Of a stretch of DNA of 64,000 nucleotides, positions 59,331 to 64,000 are shown piece by piece. Below the pieces are notes generated by a model. That model saw nothing but the letters and a program-made list of their open reading frames with translations, did not search any database and had not been told where the DNA came from. The translations under genes were made by a program, and so were the position numbers. Position 1 is the first letter of the stretch. Each line of letters opens with the position of its first letter. Where the stretch lies: assembly GCA_015075175.1 (NCBI GenBank), contig JABTUV010000013.1, forward strand, positions 1-64,000, in the 5' to 3' direction. The stretch comes from a bacterium (GTDB taxonomy: Bacteria; Hinthialibacterota; Hinthialibacteria; H5-UNCL2).

Positions 59331-59744
59331 CTACTCGTCCACATACGCGATCTCCTTCGCATCTCCCCAGAGCCTCTCCAGGCCGTAGAACTCTCGTTTC
59401 TCCTCCAGAAAGACGTGCACCACCAGGTCGCCGTAGTCCAACAGCACCCAGGCGCCCGTCTCCAGGCCCTCGCTCCGGCCGGTCTTCGCCCCCACTTCGG
59501 CCAGTTGGTCGATCACTTCGCCGGCGATGGCCTTGACCTGCGGGACGTTGTCGGCGGACACCACCACCATGACATCGGTCCAGGTGCAGATCGCGGCCAC
59601 GTCGAGTATCACGGGCCGTTGCGCCTTTTTGTCCAGGGCGGCCGAAACCGCCCGCCGAGCCCAGTTCCGGGCGCGCGGGCCCGCCGCTGCGGGCTGGGTC
59701 GGCTCCTTGCGCTCACTCTTCCTGCGCGTGGTTTTCCGCTCCAA
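59331..59744 (-). CDS. rsfS: Ribosomal silencing factor RsfS
   Basis: Binds ribosomal protein uL14 and blocks subunit joining when nutrients are scarce. 137 residues; the conserved core covers most of it (VILDVAAICTWTDVMVVVSA and GDLVVHVFLEEKREFYGLER). The N-terminus is a basic extension (KTTRRKSERKEP). The start is a TTG that overlaps the 3' end of yqeK by 32 bp. The yqeK-rsfS pair is conserved across many bacteria. A later start is possible since the first ~25 residues are not conserved. Confidence 0.93.
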   Translation of the reverse strand: MERKTTRRKSERKEPTQPAAAGPRARNWARRAVSAALDKKAQRPVILDVAAICTWTDVMVVVSADNVPQVKAIAGEVIDQLAEVGAKTGRSEGLETGAWVLLDYGDLVVHVFLEEKREFYGLERLWGDAKEIAYVDE

Positions 59745-60387
59745 GGCTCACCAACTCGTTCCAGAATTCCCAGCTGGCCCGATGAATGCGCCGGTTGCGC
59801 GCCAGAAGGTACACGAGCTTGCTCCGCAGCACCTCCAGGCATCCCGTCTCCAGGCTCCCCGCGCAGGCCGCCTCGACTTGGGCGCGTCCGGCGTACCTGC
59901 GCAGCGGCTCGATGTAGTCCGCCACGAACAGCACCCGGCCCACCGGCGAAAGTCCCGCGCAACCCGTCGAGTGGTAGCGGATCGCCGATAACACCAATGG
60001 ATCCTCCACGCCGTAATCGTTCACCATCACCACCACGCCCAGCGCGGCGTGATGCAGGGCCGGCACCGCCAGCACCCCCGCGTCGATCTGGGCGGGAGCG
60101 AACTCCCGCCACTCCTCCACCGACAGGTCGGTGCGTTCCTTGGCCAAATCGTGTCCCAGAGAGGCCAGAAGCACCCGCGTCCGGTCCACTCCGAAGCGCT
60201 GCGCCAGCACGTCGCCGGTCAGGGCGACCGAGCAGACGTGGCGCCGCCGCGCCTCCGAAAGCTCCCTCTCCAGCGCCCGCACCAGCTCCGCCAGCCGTGG
60301 CTTCTCCTCGGGCGCGAACGCCTCGCTCTCCGCAATCCAGGCGAGGAATCCCTTCTTGCTCAATCGGTTGTCAGCAGACTCGTGCAA
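59713..60387 (-). CDS. yqeK: HD-domain hydrolase YqeK (Ap4A hydrolase-like)
   Basis: A 224-residue HD-superfamily protein. The metal ligands appear as RRRHVCSVALT, ASLGHDLAKE (the HD pair), ALHHAALG and AIRYHSTGCAGLSPVGRVLF, followed by VADYIEPLRRY. Members cleave diadenosine tetraphosphate to ADP. The ~40-residue N-terminal extension is not clearly conserved. The start codon is TTG. It overlaps rsfS, consistent with the usual operon. Confidence 0.9.
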   Translation of the reverse strand: MHESADNRLSKKGFLAWIAESEAFAPEEKPRLAELVRALERELSEARRRHVCSVALTGDVLAQRFGVDRTRVLLASLGHDLAKERTDLSVEEWREFAPAQIDAGVLAVPALHHAALGVVVMVNDYGVEDPLVLSAIRYHSTGCAGLSPVGRVLFVADYIEPLRRYAGRAQVEAACAGSLETGCLEVLRSKLVYLLARNRRIHRASWEFWNELVSLGAENHAQEE

Positions 60388-60411
60388 GGTTCCTCTCTCG
60401 CCTGTGCTCGT

Positions 60412-60468
60412 CTCTTACTCTTAATCTTATTCTTGATCGTGCTCTTGCTCGTAATCGTAATCGTGCTT
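60412..60468. repeat. Degenerate hexamer tract between yqeK and pilT
   Basis: CTCTTAATCTTATTCTTGAT and GCTCGTAATCGTAATCG; same type as the tracts at 33.4 and 37.4 kb. It fills the gap between pilT and yqeK. Confidence 0.75.
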
Positions 60469-61525
60469 ACATCGCCATCACGCGCGCCAGGTCTTCCTTC
60501 TTGCGCGCCTTGCGCAAGGCCTCCTCGTGGGTGATCAGCCCCTTCTTGAAGAGAGCCAACAGCGCCCGGTCCAGGCTCTGCATGCCGTACTTGGCGCTGG
60601 TCTCCATGACCGAGTAGAGCTGGTGCGTCTTCCCCTCGCGGATGAGCGCCTGCACCGCGGGGGTTCCGATCAGCACCTCGACTCCGCACACCCGCCCCTT
60701 GCCGTGCGCGCGCGGCAACAGCTGCTGCGACAACACTCCCTCCAGCGTCACCGACAACTGGATGCGTATCTGCTGCTGCTGATGCGGGGGAAACACGTCG
60801 ATGATGCGGTCCACCGTCTGCGGCGCGTCGGTGGTGTGCAGCGTCGCCAGCACCAGGTGGCCGGTTTCGGCGGCGGTGATGGCCGCCGAGATGGTCTCCA
60901 GGTCGCGCATCTCGCCGATCAGGATCACATCGGGGTCCTGGCGCAACGCGTACTTGAGCGAGTCGGAGAAGGTGTGCGTGTCCGCCTCGATCTCGCGCTG
61001 TTCGATCACGCTCCGCTTGTGGCGATGCAGATACTCGATGGGGTCCTCGATGGTGATGATGTGGCAGGTGCGCTCGGCGTTGATGAGATCGATCATGGCC
61101 GCCAGGGTGGTGCTCTTGCCGGAGCCGGTGGGGCCGGTCACCAGCACCAGGCCGCGCGGGCGCCGCGCCAGCTCGTAGACCGCCTGCGGCAGCCGCAAAT
61201 CCTCGATGGATAGAATCTCGTGCGGAATCGCCCGCAGCGAAGCCGCCACGCTGCCCCGCTGCCGGTGCACGTTGACGCGAAATCTCGCCAATCCCTGAAC
61301 CGACAGCGAGAAGTCCACGTCGTACTTCTCCTCGAAGCGCGCCTTCTGGTTGTCCGTCATGGCGCTGTAAACAATGCGCCGCGTCTCTTCCGGCGTGAGC
61401 ACCGGATGGTTGGTCGTGGGGACCAGCTCGCCGTCCAGGCGCAGCATGGGCGGCACCCCTGCCACGATGTGCAGGTCGGAGGCCTTGCTGGAAATCATCT
61501 CGCGCAACAGGTCAACCAGTTCCAC
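60467..61525 (-). CDS. pilT: Type IV pilus retraction ATPase PilT
   Basis: A 352-residue hexameric motor that depolymerises type IV pili for twitching. Walker A GPTGSGKSTTLAAMIDLIN lies near residue 128; the Asp box is IITIEDPIEYLH, Walker B is DPDVILIGEMRDLET, and the His box is TGHLVLATLHTTDAPQTVDR. The N-terminal PAS-like region (SKASDLHIVAGVPPMLRLDG) is standard. The start is a GTG with a GGGAG box. It lies between pilQ and yqeK on the same strand, with no pilB or pilC in the window. Confidence 0.96.
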   Translation of the reverse strand: MELVDLLREMISSKASDLHIVAGVPPMLRLDGELVPTTNHPVLTPEETRRIVYSAMTDNQKARFEEKYDVDFSLSVQGLARFRVNVHRQRGSVAASLRAIPHEILSIEDLRLPQAVYELARRPRGLVLVTGPTGSGKSTTLAAMIDLINAERTCHIITIEDPIEYLHRHKRSVIEQREIEADTHTFSDSLKYALRQDPDVILIGEMRDLETISAAITAAETGHLVLATLHTTDAPQTVDRIIDVFPPHQQQQIRIQLSVTLEGVLSQQLLPRAHGKGRVCGVEVLIGTPAVQALIREGKTHQLYSVMETSAKYGMQSLDRALLALFKKGLITHEEALRKARKKEDLARVMAM

Positions 61526-61554
61526 GGTGTTCTCCCAAGTCAGGCGGAGCGGAA

Positions 61555-61592
61555 GGGAATGGGACCCATGGGACGTATGAGACCGATGGGAC
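61555..61592. repeat. Degenerate decamer repeat between pilQ and pilT
   Basis: GGGACCCATGGGACGTATGA and GACCGATGGGAC, the reverse orientation of the CCCATAGGTC family. Confidence 0.65.
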
Positions 61593-61653
61593 TTTTTCCC
61601 GCGGCGCGGGTTCGACTCCCGAGCCGGCTTGTTCCGTGCTCCGCGTGACGCAC

Positions 61654-63297
61654 TTATTCATCCTCTTTGCGGGCGTCGCGTCGCTCTTTCTCTTCCTCTT
61701 TGCGTTGCTGTGCGGCGGCCTTCTCGGCCTCCTTCTGCGCCTTTTCGGCCTGCCGCGCCGCCTGTTCCGCCTGCTTCTGCGACTGACGCCGGGCCTCCTC
61801 TTCAGCCGCCAGGATGGCCTTCTCACGCGCCTCGATCTCCGCCAACCGCGCCTTCTCCGCCTTCTGGGCGCGCTTCTGCCGCTCCTTCTGCTGATATTCG
61901 TAAGTCTTGTCCCTCAGCGCGTCGAAGTCGGAGAGCGCCGGCCCGAACTCCGCCAGCGCCGTCTCCTGCCGCGGCGTCAGCCGCTGATGCTCGCGGATGA
62001 CCGTGGGCGTCAGGAATAGAATCAGCTCCGTCCGCTCCTCGTCCGTGCTCTTCTTCTTGAACAGGGGACCCACCAGCGGCACGTCGCCCAGAATCGGCAC
62101 CTTGTCGTAGCTCCGCGACAGGTTGGTGTTGACCAGCCCGCCCACCGCCACCGTCTGCCCCGACAGCACGATCAGGTCATTCTCCGCCTTGCGCCGCTGC
62201 ACGTCGAAGGCGTTCGAATTGCCCAGCGTGACGCGCGGACCCGCGATGCTCTGGTCCACCAGCGTGTGCATCACCACGTGATCGTCTTCGGTGATGTGCG
62301 GCGTCACCAAGAGCTTGATGCCCACCGTCATGAACTGCACCGACTCGGTGATCACGCCCTGGGACACGTTGGTCTCCACGAAGGGAATCTGGTTGGTGAT
62401 GTCGATGCTGTTGGTCTTGTTGTCGAGCACGATGATGTTGGGATTCTGCAGCACCTTCACGCTGGTCTTCTGGGACAGCGCGTTGAGGAAGCCGGTGACG
62501 CTGCCGAAGCCGCGGGTGTAGCCGAAGTCCAGGCTGCCGCCGGACAGCAGGCGGTTGGCGGGCGCCGTCAGGGCGCGCCCCAGGTTGCTGTCGCCGGTCA
62601 AAGACAGCCGGTCGCCGGAGTCCGTCGCCTTCACGAAGCCCCAGTCGATACCCAGGTCCAGGTTGTCGCCCAGCGTGATCTCGACCAGGTGCGCCTCGAC
62701 GTTGACCTGGGCGCGCGGGCGGTCCATCGCCGCCAGCACCCGCCGCAACTGCGCGATCCCCTGCGGCGTGTCCTGCACCACGACCGAATTGGACTCCTCG
62801 TTGACCGAGATGGTCCCCTGCGAGGTCTTCAGCTCCTTCAGGCCCGCCTCCAACTCGCCCACCGACAGGTACTGGGGCGTGATCACGTCCACGTCCAGGA
62901 TGGCGCGCTCCTCGCCCAGCCGCGCCGCCGGCAGCACCACCACGATGTTTTCCGAGACGATGTAGGAGAGGTTGTTGAGCCGCAGCACGGTCTCCAGGGC
63001 GTCCTTGACGCGCACGTTCTCGAAGTAGACGGTCGCCGAGCCCTGCACCTCGGGGCCGACGGCGATATTGAGGTTGGAGAACTTGGCGATGCCGCGCAGC
63101 ACCCCCTGCAAGGGGGCGTCCGAGAAATTGAGGCTGTCGATGATGATGTCCCCCTGCGGCCCCAGGTCCTTGCGATTGGCGGCGACCGAGGCGCCCTCGG
63201 GCGTCTGGCCCCACAGGGGCGCCCACAGGAGCCCGAAGAGGATGAGGGCGGCCGCCCACGCGCGCCGTCCGCTGTGGATTCGTGTTGCCGTGCTCAT
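61654..63297 (-). CDS. pilQ: Type IV pilus secretin PilQ with charged C-terminal tail
   Basis: A 547-residue outer-membrane secretin that lets the pilus exit. A signal peptide (AWAAALILFGLLWAPLWG) is followed by an N0/STN domain (LQGVLRGIAKFSNLNIAVGP), an N1 domain (ISVNEESNSVVVQDTPQGIA) and the secretin core (VEAHLVEITLGDNLDLGIDW, KVLQNPNIIVLDNKTNSIDI, and VPILGDVPLVGPLFKKK). Residues ~457-547 form a highly charged, probably coiled-coil tail (QKAEKARLAEIEAREKAILA), unusual for PilQ. The AMIN domains of many PilQ proteins are absent. The ATG at 63297 is chosen because upstream sequence is repeat-derived. Confidence 0.92.
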   Translation of the reverse strand: MSTATRIHSGRRAWAAALILFGLLWAPLWGQTPEGASVAANRKDLGPQGDIIIDSLNFSDAPLQGVLRGIAKFSNLNIAVGPEVQGSATVYFENVRVKDALETVLRLNNLSYIVSENIVVVLPAARLGEERAILDVDVITPQYLSVGELEAGLKELKTSQGTISVNEESNSVVVQDTPQGIAQLRRVLAAMDRPRAQVNVEAHLVEITLGDNLDLGIDWGFVKATDSGDRLSLTGDSNLGRALTAPANRLLSGGSLDFGYTRGFGSVTGFLNALSQKTSVKVLQNPNIIVLDNKTNSIDITNQIPFVETNVSQGVITESVQFMTVGIKLLVTPHITEDDHVVMHTLVDQSIAGPRVTLGNSNAFDVQRRKAENDLIVLSGQTVAVGGLVNTNLSRSYDKVPILGDVPLVGPLFKKKSTDEERTELILFLTPTVIREHQRLTPRQETALAEFGPALSDFDALRDKTYEYQQKERQKRAQKAEKARLAEIEAREKAILAAEEEARRQSQKQAEQAARQAEKAQKEAEKAAAQQRKEEEKERRDARKEDE

Positions 63298-63335
63298 GGT
63301 CGTCAATCGGTTCCTCTCTTTCGCCCTCGAATAGG

Positions 63336-63423
63336 ACGGATAAGACCTATAAGACCTATAGGACCTATGCCAACTCTGCGGCCTCTGCGTCTCTCTGCGC
63401 GGCGCGGCACGCTGCGCGACTAC
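63336..63423 (-). repeat. Composite repeat plus GTAG-headed REP between pilP and pilQ
   Basis: Read on the minus strand: a REP (GTAGTCGCGCAGCGTGCCGC, 63423-63404), then CGCAGAGAGACGCAGAGGCC, then CATAGGTCCTATAGGTCTTA, to ATTCG at 63336. Same block order as the other composite repeats; the REP contains the pilP stop codon. Confidence 0.85.
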
Positions 63424-63938
63424 GGCTTGACCGGGGCGGGAGCGGAACTCTGGTCGCGGCCCGCTCCCCTCCGTTCGTCTTCTTCCACCAGGCGCCAATC
63501 GCTGGAGGCGGCGTGCGTCCAGCGATGGCCCTGGTATTCCAGCGTGATCTTGTTCTTCTGGATGCGCCGCAACAGGATGCCGGCGTCGCCGAACACGTCG
63601 CCCTCCTCCACCAGTTCGCCGTTAATCACCGCCAGGGCGAAGCCGGGGCGGATCAGAATCGCCTCCAGGTTGAAGGGAGGCGGGACGAACTCGGTCGGCG
63701 TGGGCGTGGGCGGCGCAAATGAACGCGGCAACTCGCCCGGCCGCAGCGTCGGCGTCGGCGTCGCCGTCGGCGTGGGCGGCTGCGTCGGGGTCGCGGTCGG
63801 TATGATCAGCGGCACGAAGGGATTGCGCTGGCCGTGACGATTGTAGCGGAACTGCGGTCCGGCGCTCTCCTGGGCGGTCACCGAGACCAGTCCCAGCATC
63901 GCCAGGGCCGCCGCCAATAGCAAAACGATCCGACCCAT
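63420..63938 (-). CDS. pilP: PilP-like type IV pilus assembly lipoprotein/periplasmic protein
   Basis: 172 residues with a signal peptide (IVLLLAAALAMLGLVSVTAQ), a PilP-type RNPFVPL motif after the mature start, a Thr-Pro-rich linker, and a small beta domain (FALAVINGELVEEGDVFGDA, then ITLEYQGHRW) like the PilP core that binds the PilQ N0 domain. No lipobox Cys is visible, which is atypical of PilP. It lies upstream of pilQ in the same direction. A GGGAGG box is 11 nt before the ATG. The stop TAG is the head of a REP. Confidence 0.78.
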   Translation of the reverse strand: MGRIVLLLAAALAMLGLVSVTAQESAGPQFRYNRHGQRNPFVPLIIPTATPTQPPTPTATPTPTLRPGELPRSFAPPTPTPTEFVPPPFNLEAILIRPGFALAVINGELVEEGDVFGDAGILLRRIQKNKITLEYQGHRWTHAASSDWRLVEEDERRGAGRDQSSAPAPVKP

Positions 63939-63944
63939 AAAGGC

Positions 63945-63998
63945 TCAACCTCCCGCCCGGCCGCCGCACGAGGCGACGGCCTTCACCCGATCTTGTGA
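63945..63998 (-). CDS. C-terminal end of an upstream gene (possible pilO), truncated by the window
   Basis: One minus-strand frame is open from the window edge for 17 codons (SQDRVKAVASCGGRAGG) to a TGA at 63947-63945, seven bases before the pilP start. By position a PilO-type gene would be expected here, but too little is visible to identify it. Confidence 0.3.
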   Translation of the reverse strand, partial: SQDRVKAVASCGGRAGG

Positions 63999-64000
63999 GT

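Noticed and set aside
55949-59536. Very long plus-strand open frame (1,195 codons) opposite the giant gene, and similar ones at 48878-52054 and 6552-8594
   Set aside because: They lie exactly antisense to clear genes, are rich in Arg, Val, Gly and His, and have no recognisable domain. High GC removes stop codons from the opposite strand.
59713-59744. Fusion of yqeK and rsfS
   Set aside because: The genes overlap in different frames, each with its own stop; this is ordinary operon overlap.
61605-61635. Possible tRNA T-arm (GGGTTCGACTCCCG)
   Set aside because: No matching acceptor, D-arm or anticodon arm is present at the required distances on either strand.

Overview
The window is high-GC chromosomal DNA from a Gram-negative, probably uncultivated bacterium. 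It has type IV pilus genes with an outer-membrane secretin, LL-diaminopimelate aminotransferase (DapL route to lysine and murein), a dockerin protein, an N-methylated pseudopilin beside sugar-related enzymes, a sulfatase, and a very dense load of short palindromic repeats. This mix fits deep lineages such as Sumerlaeota, Hydrogenedentota, Lentisphaerota or Planctomycetota. The phylum cannot be fixed from the sequence alone.

Layout. 0-5 kb: end of a membrane pyrophosphatase (hppA), a yefM-yoeB toxin-antitoxin pair with a recognisable operator, a Tal-Pgi-type glucose-6-phosphate isomerase and a broken O-methyltransferase. 5.1-6.25 kb: four imperfect tandem copies of a ~290-bp element with nested inverted repeats. 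6.5-16 kb: a carbohydrate and cell-surface region with an M23/cohesin-like/dockerin protein, a GH38 alpha-mannosidase, a beta-propeller protein, a pseudopilin behind a promoter with a GntR-type operator, a Gfo/Idh/MocA oxidoreductase and a cupin. 16.1-17.2 kb: a RAYT transposase flanked by its REP repeats. 17.2-26.6 kb: ahcY (many indels), an XRE-cyclase fusion, two tandem M32 carboxypeptidases, a CD225 protein, dapL and a sulfatase. 26.8-41.9 kb: a glycosyltransferase fused to an NHL propeller, an FAD/2Fe-2S amine oxidase pair, pyrD, prfB, two SGNH proteins and a glycosyltransferase gene broken by a REP cluster. 42-47 kb: an HTH-ParA-TPR cassette, purL and a YvyF-like zinc-ribbon protein. 47.3-64 kb: a ~3,990-residue secreted protein downstream of rsfS, yqeK, pilT, pilQ and pilP.

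How it fits together. Genes at the right end build and retract type IV pili (PilP, PilQ, PilT). The pilus genes, rsfS, yqeK and the giant protein lie on one strand in the same direction, so the giant protein may be a pilus-associated surface protein. The 8.7-16 kb genes look like a regulated sugar-degradation neighbourhood.

Two themes dominate. First, at least eight repeat families sit in intergenic gaps and also inside genes. REP-derived peptides are kept in frame in PurL, in the alpha-mannosidase and twice in the giant protein. Two genes end on a TAG supplied by the GTAG head of a REP. Second, several conserved genes (ahcY, prfB, dapL, the methyltransferase, GH38, the sulfatase) carry frameshifts while their motifs stay intact. 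In ahcY and prfB the number of indels points to sequence error rather than biological decay.
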